DNA from: JBKQVT01 sp963727245
Lineage (GTDB): Bacteria; Planctomycetota; Planctomycetia; Pirellulales; Thermoguttaceae
Reading direction: 5' to 3'
Assembly: GCA_963727245.1 (NCBI GenBank)
Contig: CAVSFO010000005.1
Span: 310,001-374,000, forward strand
Length of the DNA: 64,000 bases
How positions within the stretch are numbered: position 1 is the first letter of the stretch; the number at the start of each line of letters is the position of its first letter. Made by a program: the position numbers and the translations under genes. The notes under the pieces were generated by a model. The model saw only the letters and a list, made by a program, of their open reading frames with translations. It had not been told where the DNA came from and did no database searches. This document shows, in pieces, positions 37,329 to 48,499 of the stretch.

Positions 37329-37365
37329 CTGCCGGATTATCCGAGGGCTAACGCCCCCGGCTCGG
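37329..37365. repeat. Family E palindrome, copy 4
   Basis: GCCGGATTATCCGAGGGCTA then ACGCCCCCGGCTCGGG, sharing the GGATTATCCG flank and GCCCCCGGCTC end with copies at 2665-2903. Confidence 0.6.
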
Positions 37366-37408
37366 GTCGTTTGGTTTTCCTTCCGCCTTCCGCCTTCCGC
37401 CCTCCCCC

Positions 37409-38413
<1,005 letters not shown>

Positions 38414-38516
38414 GTGCGGATCCTCTGGTTCTTGGAATAGTTGGCATCGTGTACGCGGTTGGCAGGGCGGCCGGTGCGAAACCGCAATTGTGCGGCCGCG
38501 CGGCGGCGAACCCTCC

Positions 38517-38550
38517 CTTCATCCTTTATCCTTTATCCTTCATCCTTCTT
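38517..38550. repeat. AAGGATR heptamer array at the end of the large VWA gene
   Basis: On the minus strand AAGGATG, AAGGATA, AAGGATA, AAGGATG follow one another. The array encodes the last residues (KDEG) and the TAA stop of the VWA gene. No inverted partner is seen nearby. Confidence 0.75.
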
Positions 38551-41500
38551 TTCTTTCCACACCTTCTTCTTGGCTCGGAGCAGGCGCTCCGTATAACTCT
38601 CTTCTTCCGGCTTCTGCGCGGCCGGCGGCGGTTGCGAGGGCGCGGCGGCGGACGGCGGGGCGGCCGATTCTTCCAAGGCGTCCAGTCCCACGGTCCGCTC
38701 CGGCGGGGCCTCGAAGCGCGCGGCCGCGCGAAGCTGATCGAACTGCCCGGACACCTCGGCCTTGCGGCTGCGGAGGCGCTCCATGGTGGGCGGCGCCGCC
38801 GCCGCCGGCCGGCGGCCCAGGAGCCAGTCGGCGGTACGGTTGGCCAGCGGCCCCACCCACGCCAGGTTGAGCTGCACGCGGCGAATGAAGACGTCGCCGA
38901 AGAGCAGGCAACAGGCCGCCAGCACCAGGTAGTGCCAGATATCCTGCCGGCTGCTGGCCTTGAGCAGATCGTGGCGGAAGGTGTTGACGGCCAGCAGTTG
39001 TTCCAGGGGCGGTCCTGCGCCGGCGGCCTCGATCACCTGGCCCGGCGCGCCTCCCTTGGGCCGCAGCGCGGCCAGTTGGCCCAGCAGGGCGTCGTTGGTG
39101 GCCAGGTCGCGGAATTCGTCGGAATACGGCACGGTCACGCCGGTGCGGATCGGCGCCATGCCGGCGCCGGGACCGACGACGATGAAATAGCTGCCGGAAC
39201 TTTGCGCCGGCAGGGTGCCGACGTAGCGGCCCGGCGCGGTTTGCGTCATCTTCATCGGCAGCGCTTTGAGATCGGGGCCGACCACCATGGCCGTCATGCC
39301 CAGGAAATTGAGAAACTCGTCGTTTTTGTCCAGGGCGTTGACGACCACGCGGATCTGCCGGTCGACCACTTCGGCGGCGGTGGTGAACTTTTCCGTGCCG
39401 CCGGCGGGCCGCATCGCCCAGCGAACCATCTGGCCGAAGAGCTTGTCGTAGGCCGGCTCGCCGGGCCAGCTCTTCGTCCAGCGCGTGCCGTCGTCGGTGG
39501 TGAAGGCCACCGCCTTGCCCAGCCCGTAGGGCCAGGCGGCCAAAATCGTGTCGTTCTGCTTCCCGGCCGGCTTGGGGGAGACCAGCAGGGTTTCGACCAG
39601 CGGGTTGTCCTTGCGGCTGGTGAGCACGAAGCCGCTGATGGGCGGCAGGGCGTCGATGCCGCTGAGGATTTCGTGCGCCGATTGGACCTCCAGGTGCAGG
39701 TCGGAGCCGGGCTCGTAGACCAGCGAGCGGGAGACGCGGCGGGCCTCGCGTTGATAAATCCGCGGCAAGGAGTTGGCGTTGTTGACCGCGTAGAACTTGC
39801 CGCCCGTCTGCGTGGCGATGTTGGAGAGGTTTTGGCTCTCGGCGGGCCCGTGGGCGGCCACCGCCACCGTCGAGATGGTCACTTTCAGTGCCTTCATGGC
39901 GGCGATGGTGGCGGCGGTGGGCGGCGAAGGATCGCCGTCGCTGATGACGATCATGTGCTTGACCGCCACGTTCTGCAAGGCGGCGAATGCCTGCTGCGCC
40001 TTGATGAACGACGTCTCGAACTCCGGCATGTCGCCGGGCGTCATGCGATCGATCAGGGCCAGCATCGCGTCGCGGTTGTCGCCCACCGTGAGCAGGCCGC
40101 CATGCCACAGCCATTGCTCGGTGCCCCACCAGTGAATGACCCCGCAGTAGTCTTGTCCGCCCAGGGTCTTGATGGCCTCCCTGGCGATCACCTTCTGCCA
40201 GTGGTTGCCTTCGGCGATCTCGCTGGCGTGCATGAGCATGACCAGGGCGCCGCGGGGCACCACCTTGGCGTTCTGGATTTGGAAATCGACCGGCATCGCC
40301 TTCTCCAGCTCGGTGCCGGTCCAGCCGCCGGCGCCGAAGCTGTCGGGCCCGCCCAGCATCACCAGGCCCGCCCCCATCTGCTGCGTGTTGCGCACCAGCA
40401 TGTCGATCTGATCGTCGGTGAAATGGATGTTCTCGTTGGTGGCGCGGGGGACGTTGGCCAGCACCACGGCGTCATAGGGCTGCAACTCGGCCAGGCTTTG
40501 AAACGCCACGTCGCTGGAGCGGACGGTCACCTGCAAGCCCTGTTGCCGCAGCCGCTCGACCAGCAGCTCGTGCTCGCCCTTGTGCTCGCAGTCCTCGATC
40601 AGCAGCACCTGGCCCTTGCCCTGCACCTGGGTGAAGGCGGTCGCCTGGTTGTTCTGCGGCATGGTGTCGTCTGCGGGGCCGTCGGGGATAAAACGGGCCT
40701 CGTAGGTGTAGAAGTTGGGGGCGTCGATCTGCTGGCGGAGGCTGAAAACCTTCTTCCCCGGGGGCAGCGTGACCGGGATCGGCTTCTCCGTCAGCAGCAC
40801 GGTCCGCTCGCGGAGTCGATTGATAGAGCACGAGCTTGCCGTGGACCACGCCGGAGTGTTCCGGCGGCCGCGGCACGGTGAGGTTGTTGACGACCACGCG
40901 GAGGTCGAAGGGCTGGTTGCGGCGGACGTCGGGGGGCAGCACCACGCGCTCGACCGCCACCTCGGCCAGGTTGCGGTAGCGGATGGGCAGCACGTCGATG
41001 CCGATGCCGGTGGCCGCCATGCCCTCGGCCTGCTCGGCGGCGTTGCCGAGGTTCTCGTTGCCGTCGGTGACCAGGACGATCCGCTTGGCGGCGTCCTCGG
41101 CAAACGTGGCCTGGGCCAGCTTCATCGCGGCGGCGATGTTGGTGAACTCGGGATCGATGGAAGTCTCGATCTTCGTCAACTGCATGGGGTAATCGAAGGG
41201 GGGAATTTCGATGGCGGCGTCGCGCCCGAAGACGATCACGCCCACCCGGTCGTCCTTCTTCCGATGCTTCTGCACCTCGGCGGTGACGTAGTGGAGCATC
41301 GCCTCGCGATGGGCGGCGGGAATGCTCAGCGATTGGTCCAGCAGGTAGATCACCGTCAACCGGTCGGTGACGCGGACGATCTGGGCTTCCGCCAGGGCGA
41401 GCGTCAGCAGCGCCCAACAGGGCGGTCCGCGCCAGCAGCGCCAGCCAGCGCCGCACGGGCCCCAGCCCGGCCAGCGCGCGGAAGCTCAGCCACCAGAGCA

Positions 41501-41564
41501 CGGGAATCACCGCCAGCAGCAGCAAGTAGCCCGGCGATTGGAAGCTAAGGTGGTAGTTGAGCAT
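38533..41564 (-). CDS. Large BatA-like VWA/glutamine amidotransferase-like membrane protein, two frameshifts
   Basis: About 1010 residues in three frame segments (changes near 41420 and 40825). The N-terminus has two helices (SPGYLLLLAVIPVLWWLSF). The first VWA domain has LTVIYLLDQSLSIPAAHRE (MIDAS DxSxS) and RIVLVTDGNENLG. The middle has a class I glutamine-amidotransferase-like fold (VLLIEDCEHKGEHELLVERL, VMLGGPDSFGAGGW). A second VWA-type region has MIVISDGDPSPPT. A C-terminal helix (HYLVLAACCLLFGDVF) and a Pro-rich tail follow. It is likely an inner-membrane partner of the adjacent MoxR ATPase. The natural tail is replaced or extended by the heptamer repeat. Confidence 0.82.
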
Positions 41565-41596
41565 GATAATGTAGGAGTTCGGGATTCAACGAGTCC

Positions 41597-41713
41597 CCTC
41601 TCCATCCGGGAGAGGGTTAGGGTGAGGGCTTCGGGTCGGAAAGTGCCTTGGTTCGTGTGTGCGTCGCTCCCATGCCCTCACCCCCGGCCCCTCTCCCAAA
41701 GGGAGAGGGGAGT
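41597..41713. repeat. Inverted repeat CTCTCC...GGGAGAGG (family I), copy 1
   Basis: CCCCTCTCCATCCGGGAGAGG then GTTAGGGTGAGGGC faces GCCCTCACCCCCGGCCCCTC and CCAAAGGGAGAGGGGAG. Arms of about 40 nt flank about 35 nt. A half copy lies at 43747-43782. Confidence 0.75.
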
Positions 41714-41727
41714 AGCCCACGGGTCCC

Positions 41728-42618
41728 TCACTCCATCCGGAACGATTGTACCCGGTGATTGTTCGTATCCAACACGTGAATCGTGCCGCGGCTGTCGCGG
41801 ACCAACCCCCAAGGATTGAAGAGTTGTCCCGGATCGCGTCCCTGCGATCCCCAGCAGCCCAACGAGCGGCCGTCGCGGGTGAATTTTTGCACGCGGCTGT
41901 TGCCGTATTCGCAGATGTAAACTGTGTTCTTCGGTCCCAGCGCGAGGTCGTAAGGATAATACAACTGACCCTGGGCGCTGCCCGACTTGCCCCAGTATCG
42001 CAGCAGTTTTCCCTGGCGGTTGAAGACCTGGATGCGGTGATTGCAGGAGTCGGTCACCCAAAGGTTCTCGTCTTCGTCGAAAACCAGCTTCTGGGGACGA
42101 ATGAACTGTCCGGGCTCGGAGCCGTGGCCGCCCCACTGGCGGATAAATCGCCCTTGGGGCGTAAAGACTTGAATGCGGTCGTAATCGCCGTATTCGGAAA
42201 CGTAGAAGTTGCCCTCGCGATCCTGGATCGCGCTGGTCACAAGGCCCAGGTCTCCCGGCTTATCTCCCTTCTTCCCGCCCAGAGTCCGCAGCAGCTTGCC
42301 CTCGGGCGAATAGACCAGCACGCGGTAATAGTGCGTGTCGGCCACCAGGACGTTGCCGTCGCGGCCGATCGACAGTCCCGTCGGCTTGCCCGCCACGTGG
42401 GCGGGAGTCTCCCATTTGCGGAGGAACTGGCCGCCGCGGGTGAAGACCTGGATGCGCGCCGTCATGTCGACGATATAGAGGTGATCGTCGCGGTCGATCG
42501 CCACCGCCCGGGGCGTCAGAAACTGCCCGTCCTCCGTTCCGAGCCGTGCCCAAACCGGGTCGTCGCAGCCGGCGGCCGGCAACAGCAAGCAGCAGATCAA
42601 GAGCAGGTGTTTCTTCAC
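41728..42618 (-). CDS. NHL-repeat lipoprotein
   Basis: A 296-residue secreted lipoprotein: GTG start at 42618, signal KKHLLLICCLLLPAAGC with lipobox Cys at about 18. Six NHL beta-propeller blades follow, each with a motif like VAIDRDDHLYIVDMTARIQV or LVFDEDENLWVTDSCNHRIQ. NHL propellers bind proteins, glycans or RNA; here an extracytoplasmic binding role fits. It starts 4 nt after the stop of the DUF4350 gene, so it is part of the MoxR operon. This is an uncommon addition to such clusters. Confidence 0.85.
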   Translation of the reverse strand: MKKHLLLICCLLLPAAGCDDPVWARLGTEDGQFLTPRAVAIDRDDHLYIVDMTARIQVFTRGGQFLRKWETPAHVAGKPTGLSIGRDGNVLVADTHYYRVLVYSPEGKLLRTLGGKKGDKPGDLGLVTSAIQDREGNFYVSEYGDYDRIQVFTPQGRFIRQWGGHGSEPGQFIRPQKLVFDEDENLWVTDSCNHRIQVFNRQGKLLRYWGKSGSAQGQLYYPYDLALGPKNTVYICEYGNSRVQKFTRDGRSLGCWGSQGRDPGQLFNPWGLVRDSRGTIHVLDTNNHRVQSFRME

Positions 42619-42622
42619 GACG

Positions 42623-43720
42623 CTAATCGCTCCTGGTCGCCTGCTGGTAGTGCAACAACCGGGCCAGGGCGTGCGAGCGGTCGCGGGAGCGCGCCAACAA
42701 CTCGGCCAGGGCGTCGATGTGCTTGCCGAAATCGGCGACCGCCTCGCGCTCGGGCTCCCGCGGGCGGCCGAAAATGGGCCAGCGGGCAAAGCAGAAGAGA
42801 ATGCCGACCGCCGCCAGGTGCATGAGGATCCAGTTGGTCGGCCAAACATGGAAGATCGCCAGCCCCATGGACGAGCCCGCGGGGTCCCGGTCAAAGATGG
42901 GCGGCCCACCGGGTCCGCTCTCCAGAAACACCACGTGCTTCTTCGGGGCCCCGATGCAATCGATCAACTTTCCCGCCAGCTTGCGATGCTCGTGGTTCAC
43001 GAGCATGGCGTTCAGCAGGAACGAGCCGTTGACCACCACGATCAACTGGCTCTCGTTCTCGTTAAAGGAAGTGCTGCTCACCAAGACGTCGTTTTCGGAT
43101 TTCAGCAGCGTGTCGGCGTCAGGGTCGGGGTCGATGCGCGCGGCCAGCTCGATCTCCACCTTGGCCGGCTCGACGCCGTCCAGCCACGCCGCCGCGCCGG
43201 AGAGGGTGCGGACCTTGCGGTCGCGGCCGCCGCGCTCGACCACGAACCAGCGGCAATCCGCCGATTTGGGCAGGCCCTCGCGCTGAAGTTTCAGCCATTG
43301 CCGGGCCCGATCCAGGTGTTGGCGGATCAACTTGGCCTGCTCCCCCGACGCCAAGGGAAGGACCTTCTCCCAGTACCAAGGCGCGGCGTCGAAGTCGCGG
43401 CCCACGTAAATGAGCGTGCGACCGGGCGCGGCGTCGAGCCACTTCTCCAGCCGCTGGCGGACTTTCTTGGTAGGGGGCTCGAAATCGTCGGGAAACCACA
43501 CGATGCAGTCGGCCCAGGAGAACAGCCGCGGTGACAACACGCTCCACGAGGCCACCCTGTGACCGGCCGACTCGAACATCTCGCCCAACACGGCCGTGCC
43601 ATTGACGCTCGTCGTGGCGCGCGGCCCGCTACGCTGGCCGTACTCCGTTTCGAGGTCTTGCGTGCAGCCCGCCGCCGCCAGTAGCAGAACGAAGACGAGG
43701 GCGGCCGACGGGCGCGGCAA
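42623..43720 (-). CDS. DUF4350-like lipoprotein of the MoxR operon
   Basis: About 365 residues. A lipoprotein-type signal LVFVLLLAAAGCTQDLE is followed by a domain resembling DUF4350: ATTSVNGTAVLGEMFESAGH near residue 35, then CIVWFPDDFEPP and LIYVGRDFDAA. A long extracytoplasmic region leads to a C-terminal helix (NWILMHLAAVGILFCFARW) and a basic/acidic tail. The start is uncertain: TTG 43720 was chosen because the frame upstream runs into repeat sequence. A frameshift near the start is possible, since GTGCGCGCCCCGC in another frame would also make a plausible start. Confidence 0.7.
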   Translation of the reverse strand: MPRPSAALVFVLLLAAAGCTQDLETEYGQRSGPRATTSVNGTAVLGEMFESAGHRVASWSVLSPRLFSWADCIVWFPDDFEPPTKKVRQRLEKWLDAAPGRTLIYVGRDFDAAPWYWEKVLPLASGEQAKLIRQHLDRARQWLKLQREGLPKSADCRWFVVERGGRDRKVRTLSGAAAWLDGVEPAKVEIELAARIDPDPDADTLLKSENDVLVSSTSFNENESQLIVVVNGSFLLNAMLVNHEHRKLAGKLIDCIGAPKKHVVFLESGPGGPPIFDRDPAGSSMGLAIFHVWPTNWILMHLAAVGILFCFARWPIFGRPREPEREAVADFGKHIDALAELLARSRDRSHALARLLHYQQATRSD

Positions 43721-43746
43721 GGCAACAGGCCAGCGGGGCGCGCACG

Positions 43747-43782
43747 TCCCCTCTCCCTTCGGGAGAGGGTTAGGGTGAGGGC
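43747..43782. repeat. Family I repeat, half copy
   Basis: CCCCTCTCCCTTCGGGAGAGG followed by GTTAGGGTGAGGGC, identical in core to the left arm at 41597. Confidence 0.65.
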
Positions 43783-43813
43783 GATCAGGGTAGGCAGTAA
43801 TACGGCGATTTCC

Positions 43814-43845
43814 TGGTGGGGCTCGCTGCGCTCGACCCACCCTAC
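43814..43845. repeat. REPIN-like family A, half copy
   Basis: Only the right arm (TGGTGGGGCTCGC...CCACCCTAC) is present, abutting the half copy of family I. Solo arms next to paired ones are typical of REP/REPIN families. Confidence 0.7.
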
Positions 43846-43882
43846 CATCGCCCAATCCTGGTCCTGTCCCGTCCATCGGTCC

Positions 43883-44593
43883 CTACCCCCCAAGCCCTTC
43901 GGCGGCCGCCAACGTTTCAAATTCTTCCAGCCGCGTCCAGCACGACTCGAAGCGGTCGCGGTGGAGCTGCCGGTTGCCGAAAAAGACGTCCTCAAAGGCA
44001 ACCATGGTCTGCTCGACGAGCTTCCGCAGCGAAATGCGCGGACCGACCTCGCGCAAGTATTGCCGGTTCGTCTTGCCCCGGGCCAGCCGAATGATCTGCC
44101 GCCTGTCGAGCTGCACGAGCTGGAAACTGAACAAGTAGACGATGGCCGCACCGTAGTTGCCCGCCTCATAGTGCCGCCGCGCCTCGGCCAGCAAGTCCAG
44201 GCGGCCGGCGGCCACGGGAAAGGGCAGCGACTCGATGCGGTCGGCGTCGCCGTCGGCGACTTCGGCGACCGGGCTTGCTTCGTGCCGCCGTGCCGCGAAA
44301 GCCCGCAGCAGCAGATATGCCAGGGCCGCCAGGGCCAGCGCCAGCAGGGTCCAGACCAGGACCCGCAGCAGGTCGCCCAGACTCCCCGAGTTCTCCAGCC
44401 GCTCCGGCGGCGGCGGGACCTCCACCTTCACCGGCTGGAGTGCGTCGTGCCCGGCATCGTACCATGGATATTTGGTCCAACGACTCAGGGCCTTGTGGCC
44501 GGCCGTCACCGCGTCGGGCGCGTCGCTGGCCGGCACGCTCGTCGCTGCGCAAAGGCACGTCAACAGGATTCCCCAGCGGACGAGGGCGATCAT
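43883..44593 (-). CDS. DUF4129 domain membrane protein
   Basis: A 236-residue protein: signal peptide (about 1-22), an extracytoplasmic stretch, one membrane helix (VLVWTLLALALAALAYLLLR, about 79-98) and a cytoplasmic DUF4129 domain. The domain contains ARRHYEAGNYGAAIVYLFSF (about 138-157) and LARGKTNRQYLREV. DUF4129 proteins regularly accompany MoxR/DUF58/DUF4350 genes. Its ATG overlaps the TGA of the upstream gene (ATGA at 44590-44593). Confidence 0.85.
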   Translation of the reverse strand: MIALVRWGILLTCLCAATSVPASDAPDAVTAGHKALSRWTKYPWYDAGHDALQPVKVEVPPPPERLENSGSLGDLLRVLVWTLLALALAALAYLLLRAFAARRHEASPVAEVADGDADRIESLPFPVAAGRLDLLAEARRHYEAGNYGAAIVYLFSFQLVQLDRRQIIRLARGKTNRQYLREVGPRISLRKLVEQTMVAFEDVFFGNRQLHRDRFESCWTRLEEFETLAAAEGLGG

Positions 44594-45406
44594 ACCAACT
44601 GCCTCTCCAGGCGGGCCCCTTCGGCACGCATCATCAGTTCCACTTCCCAGCCTTCGCGGCGGATCCGCAAGTCAAGATACCCTAAGAACCGCACCACGGC
44701 AAAGAACCCCAGCGTGATCCACAAGGCCAGCGGATAGTACAACGTGTAGACCAGCGTGTCGATTTGCCATCGGTCGAGCATCAGGTCCGCCAACAAGCAG
44801 AGGGACCCCCACAGGGAAATCGCCAGCGGTATGCCCACCACCATGGCCAGCACCCACTGCACGAACAAGTCGCCGCCCGAACCGGCGTGCAACGCCGTCA
44901 TGCGGCGATTGGTCGTCATCCGCCGGGAACGGCCGGGGGACAGGCGATTGCGCTCCAGCAGGATCACCTCGTTGAGATAGGGCCAGGTCACGAAGGGCAG
45001 GAACCACAGGAGCACCGGCGGCGCCAGCAACATCCCCCGCACCAGCACCTGGTAGATCGTCAACTGGGGCAGCGAGGCGGCCAGGTTGCGGGCGATCTTC
45101 CGCGTCTCGATCTTCTCGGAGAAGAGCGCTTGCCCCAGGTACAACGTCAGCGGCGCGGTGACCAGCGGCGCCTCCCAGAGCACGAGGATGAGCATGAGGT
45201 AGAGATACCAGCCGGGAAACTCGCTCTCGGGTTCCGCGCTCAGCGCCGGCCGTGAGCCAGGCGTTCAGCAACATGGCCGGGACCACTCCCAGGGCGAACG
45301 ACGCGCAGAGCGGCCCGGCGTAGGCGCGGATCACGCGCAGTCCCAGATCGAGGAGTTCCAGGAAGCTGCGCTCACGAATGGCGATGCGGTTCTGGTCCAG
45401 TTCCAC
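44590..45406 (-). CDS. Multi-helix membrane protein of the MoxR operon, one frameshift
   Basis: About 271 residues. The first frame gives MELDQNRIAIRERSFLELLD and a first helix (AGPLCASFALGVVPAMLLNAW). The frame changes near 45245 (GCCGGCGCTGAGCGC), after which four to five helices follow (WYLYLMLILVLWEAPLV, VLVRGMLLAPPVLLWFLPF). No domain name is recognised; comparable proteins sit between SpoIIM-like and DUF4129 genes in related clusters. GTG 45406 starts inside the SpoIIM-like gene (35-nt overlap). Confidence 0.75.
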
Positions 45407-46361
45407 GGTTGCTCCCTCGATAACCCAAGCCGATCACGTAAAACAGCAGCATCAGCGTCGAGGCGACGGCCACGGCGGCCTTGACCCAATAGGGCGCCGC
45501 CGAAGGCGACAAGAAGGCTTCGATGGTGGCCGCCAGCAGGAACAGGACCGTGGCGGCGCAGGCCATCAGCAGGCACTCGCCCCCCGCGCTGCGCAGCGAG
45601 TCGATCCGGCTCATGCCATGCGTGCTGACCAGCGCGAAACCCAGCCTCATGCCCGCCGCCGCCGACAGCACGATCCCAGTCAGCTCGAACGGCCCGTGGG
45701 CGGTCACGAAATTGAAGAAGCCCGCGTGCTTCGGCGAGGTCGCCATGTAGCTGAGGGCGGCGCCGATGCCGGCCGCGTTGTACACCGTCTCGAACAGCCC
45801 GCCGATGCCGAAGATCAGCCCCATCGCGAAGCACCGCAGGCCGATGCTGGCGTTGTGCGAGACATAGTAGCCGGCCATGCCGCCGTCGATATTCGCGTCC
45901 CGCTCGTCCAGCGTGGTCGGGAAACGTTCCATCTCCTCGATCCCTTCCTTGCCGAGGACGGTCTGGCCGAACTCCGGCTTGGCATAGGAAAGCAGGCCGG
46001 TGAGCAGGAGCACGCCCCAGAAAATCAAAAATGCCAGCCGCAGGCAGTTGTCGCAGTAGAGCCGGCGCGGCATGCGCACGAAAAACTCCTCCCACCACTG
46101 TCGCCAACGCAAGACGCGGGCCCGATAGAGTTGGTTGTGGGCCCGGCCCACGAGTTGATGGAGGTATTGGATCGTGGCCGGGGGCAACTCGTAGGCGTCG
46201 GCCAGCGCCAGATCGGCGCAGACCGCGCGATACAGGGCGGCCAGGCGGGCGGCGTCCGTGGGCGGGACCTTGCGGCGCGAGCGCCCCTGCATCAGCAGGC
46301 AGAGGGCTTCCAGTTCCCGCCACTGCGGCTGCCGGCGTTCGAGGAGATCGGAGACTTTCAT
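45372..46361 (-). CDS. SpoIIM-like (stage II sporulation protein M family) membrane protein
   Basis: A 329-residue membrane protein of the SpoIIM superfamily. The cytoplasmic N-terminal 95 residues (MKVSDLLERRQPQWRELEAL) are followed by about six helices; the conserved core is AMGLIFGIGGLFETVYNAAG and HGPFELTGIVLSAAAGMRLG. Planctomycetes do not sporulate, and in such clusters SpoIIM-like proteins are thought to be membrane partners of the MoxR system. The start ATG overlaps the stop of the RDD gene (ATGA). Confidence 0.88.
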   Translation of the reverse strand: MKVSDLLERRQPQWRELEALCLLMQGRSRRKVPPTDAARLAALYRAVCADLALADAYELPPATIQYLHQLVGRAHNQLYRARVLRWRQWWEEFFVRMPRRLYCDNCLRLAFLIFWGVLLLTGLLSYAKPEFGQTVLGKEGIEEMERFPTTLDERDANIDGGMAGYYVSHNASIGLRCFAMGLIFGIGGLFETVYNAAGIGAALSYMATSPKHAGFFNFVTAHGPFELTGIVLSAAAGMRLGFALVSTHGMSRIDSLRSAGGECLLMACAATVLFLLAATIEAFLSPSAAPYWVKAAVAVASTLMLLFYVIGLGYRGSNRGTGPEPHRHS

Positions 46362-47293
46362 AGGGTGTCAAGCGATTGCATGATCGGCGCTGCGGAGAAT
46401 CCGGAAAACGGACGTTGTGCCGCCGCCGGCGTCGGCGTGGGCGTCGCAAACGGCGTGGGCGTCGCAAACGGCGAAGACGGCGAGGAAGGCGCAAACGGCG
46501 AGGTGCCCGGCACGGCGGCGTCCTCGTGGTCGGTGATGAAGGCGCGCTGATAGAGGCCGCACAGGAGCATGTCCAGGTCCGTATCGGCCGGCAAGTGGAA
46601 CTTCTGCCGCAGCGGCTCGCCCACGTGGCGGGCGATCTCCAGCCGCCGGGCCGGCGAGAAGGCCAGCCGCCGTTGCACATAGGCGGCCAGGGCCAGCCCC
46701 AGCGCCCGGCCGGTCTGAAAGTTGGCCGGGATCAGCCCGGCCAGCCGCACCGCCTCGGGGGCGTCCATGCGCGTCACCCCCGGCAGCCGGTCTCGCTGCT
46801 CGAGCACCACCATCGTCCCGCAGGCCAGGTCGCCCAGCCGCTGAAAGCGGTCGTTCATCGCCGTCGCCCAAAGCCCGACTTGGCAAAGGCCCAGCGGCAT
46901 CATATCGACCGCCCGCAGAATGTTGCGGAGGATCGCTTGCGGGGCGTTGATCGGCTGCCCGTCCAGCGTCAACACGCGGACTGCCATCATGCGTTTGCCG
47001 GGCGTTTGGCCGTTCCAGAAGGTCTCGAACAAGCCCCCGTAAAACCAGGATAGGACAAATCCGACGGCCATCGCCACCCCGAAGCCGAACCCCGGCAGTC
47101 CCAACAGGCCGAAGATCAGCACGGCGGCAAACAGCACCGCCATGCCGGCGACGGTTTGGATGACCAGGTCGATGGCCAGGGCGGGCAGGCGGCGAAACGG
47201 CCCCGCCAGCCGATACCGGAAAGCGATGTTCTCCGGCGTGACGATTTCGACGGTCGTATCGAGTGGTGCGGCGCGGGAAGCCATACCCCTCAT
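46358..47293 (-). CDS. RDD-family membrane protein, first gene of the MoxR operon
   Basis: About 311 residues (start at 47293 or 47284, both ATG). The RDD domain has the signature RLPALAIDLVIQ with Arg and Asp in helix 1, helices LFAAVLIFGLLGLPGFGFGV and the GKRMMAVRVLTLDG motif. The C-terminal half is soluble (REIARHVGEPLRQKF-like helix) and ends in a Thr/Pro/Ala-rich tail coded by near-exact DNA repeats (PFATPTPFATPTPTP). It is divergent from the PIN-TRAM gene, so the operon promoter must be in the 75-bp space between them or just inside. Confidence 0.87.
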   Translation of the reverse strand: MRGMASRAAPLDTTVEIVTPENIAFRYRLAGPFRRLPALAIDLVIQTVAGMAVLFAAVLIFGLLGLPGFGFGVAMAVGFVLSWFYGGLFETFWNGQTPGKRMMAVRVLTLDGQPINAPQAILRNILRAVDMMPLGLCQVGLWATAMNDRFQRLGDLACGTMVVLEQRDRLPGVTRMDAPEAVRLAGLIPANFQTGRALGLALAAYVQRRLAFSPARRLEIARHVGEPLRQKFHLPADTDLDMLLCGLYQRAFITDHEDAAVPGTSPFAPSSPSSPFATPTPFATPTPTPAAAQRPFSGFSAAPIMQSLDTL

Positions 47294-47367
47294 TATTCTT
47301 CAAGAAATCACCCCTGACAAGCGGGGGGATGCTTCCCGTTTCCCTCCAGGGTGTCTAAAATGGAGGC

Positions 47368-48384
47368 ATGGCCCTGACCATCTTACGCTGCGTGTTCGTG
47401 CTCGCCGTCGCCGGATTGGGGGTGACGATCGTCAACTCCCAACCGCGCGATTCGGAGTGGGTGTCGTGGGCTATCTTCGGCGGCTTGATGCTGCTGGCCG
47501 CGGCCGTGATCGCCCTGGACATCGCCGTCCGCCGCAAGCAGCTCGACGTCATCTCGTCGGTCTACTTCGGCCTGGTCGTCGGCATGTTCCTCGCCTACGC
47601 CGTCGGCCTGGCCCTGGCGCCGCTGAGCGCCGTCTGGCTGAGCGAGAACGTCTACCACGCCCTGCAATGGGTGCTGGCCCTGGTCTGTTGCTACACGTGC
47701 ATCAGCCTGTTGATCCAGACGAAGAACGATTTTCGCTTCATCATCCCCTATGTCGAGTTCGCCCGCGAGGTGAAGGGGAGCAAGCCCTGCATCCTCGATA
47801 CCAGCGTGGTGATCGACGGCCGCATTGCCGACGTGCTGGAGACGCAGGTGCTGGACAGCCAGTTGATCATGCCCAAGTTCGTCATCAGCGAATTGCAGGG
47901 GATTGCCGACAGCTCCGACCGGCTCCGCCGCAGCCGCGGCCGCCGCGGTCTGGACATCCTCGACCGCTTGCGGTCCAATCCCAAGCTCGACTTGCAGATT
48001 TTCGATCGCGACTTGCCCGAGTTCGCCGGCCAGCCGGTCGATCTGCGGCTGGTGGCGCTGGCCAAGCACCTCAAGGGCCGGCTGGTGACCAACGACTACA
48101 ACCTCAACAAGGTCGCCCGCATCGAGGGCGTCAACGTCATCAACCTCAACGACCTGGCCAACGCCCTGAAGCCGATCTTCCTGCCCGGCGAGCAGGTCGA
48201 GGTCCGCGTGGTGAAGGCGGGCGAAGAGGCCGGTCAGGGCGTGGGCTACCTCGAGGACGGCACCATGGTCGTCATCGAGGGCGGCCGCGAGTACATCGGC
48301 AAGCAGATGCACATCAGCGTCACCAGCGTCTTGCAGACCAGTGCCGGCCGCATGGTCTTCGGCCGCTGCGAGAGCGGCCGCTGA
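47368..48384 (+). CDS. PIN-TRAM domain membrane protein (YacL-like)
   Basis: A 338-residue protein. Four N-terminal helices (residues about 5-120) are followed by a PIN ribonuclease-like domain (about 135-260) with its conserved acidic residues in PCILDTSVVIDGRIADV, FVISELQ and RLVTNDYNLNKVA. A C-terminal TRAM RNA-binding domain (about 275-330) includes GEQVEVRVVKAG and GVGYLEDGTMVVIEGGREYI. It is a membrane-tethered RNase or RNA-binding factor by family. GGAGG precedes ATG 47368. It stands upstream of the tRNA gene on the same strand. Confidence 0.92.
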   Translation: MALTILRCVFVLAVAGLGVTIVNSQPRDSEWVSWAIFGGLMLLAAAVIALDIAVRRKQLDVISSVYFGLVVGMFLAYAVGLALAPLSAVWLSENVYHALQWVLALVCCYTCISLLIQTKNDFRFIIPYVEFAREVKGSKPCILDTSVVIDGRIADVLETQVLDSQLIMPKFVISELQGIADSSDRLRRSRGRRGLDILDRLRSNPKLDLQIFDRDLPEFAGQPVDLRLVALAKHLKGRLVTNDYNLNKVARIEGVNVINLNDLANALKPIFLPGEQVEVRVVKAGEEAGQGVGYLEDGTMVVIEGGREYIGKQMHISVTSVLQTSAGRMVFGRCESGR

Positions 48385-48499
48385 GGCGGCCCGCCGGCCA
48401 ACCTTCCCATCTCCGCTCAGCGGAGAAGGGCGGGGGTGAGCGGGGCGCGGCGACCTTGTCCCCGGGGGTGTAGAATTGGCTTGACGAAAGCGCGATTTC

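Noticed and set aside
42623..43876. A longer N-terminus for the DUF4350-like protein starting at 43876
   Set aside because: The added residues (VGRAQRAPP and following) are translation of family A and family I repeat DNA.
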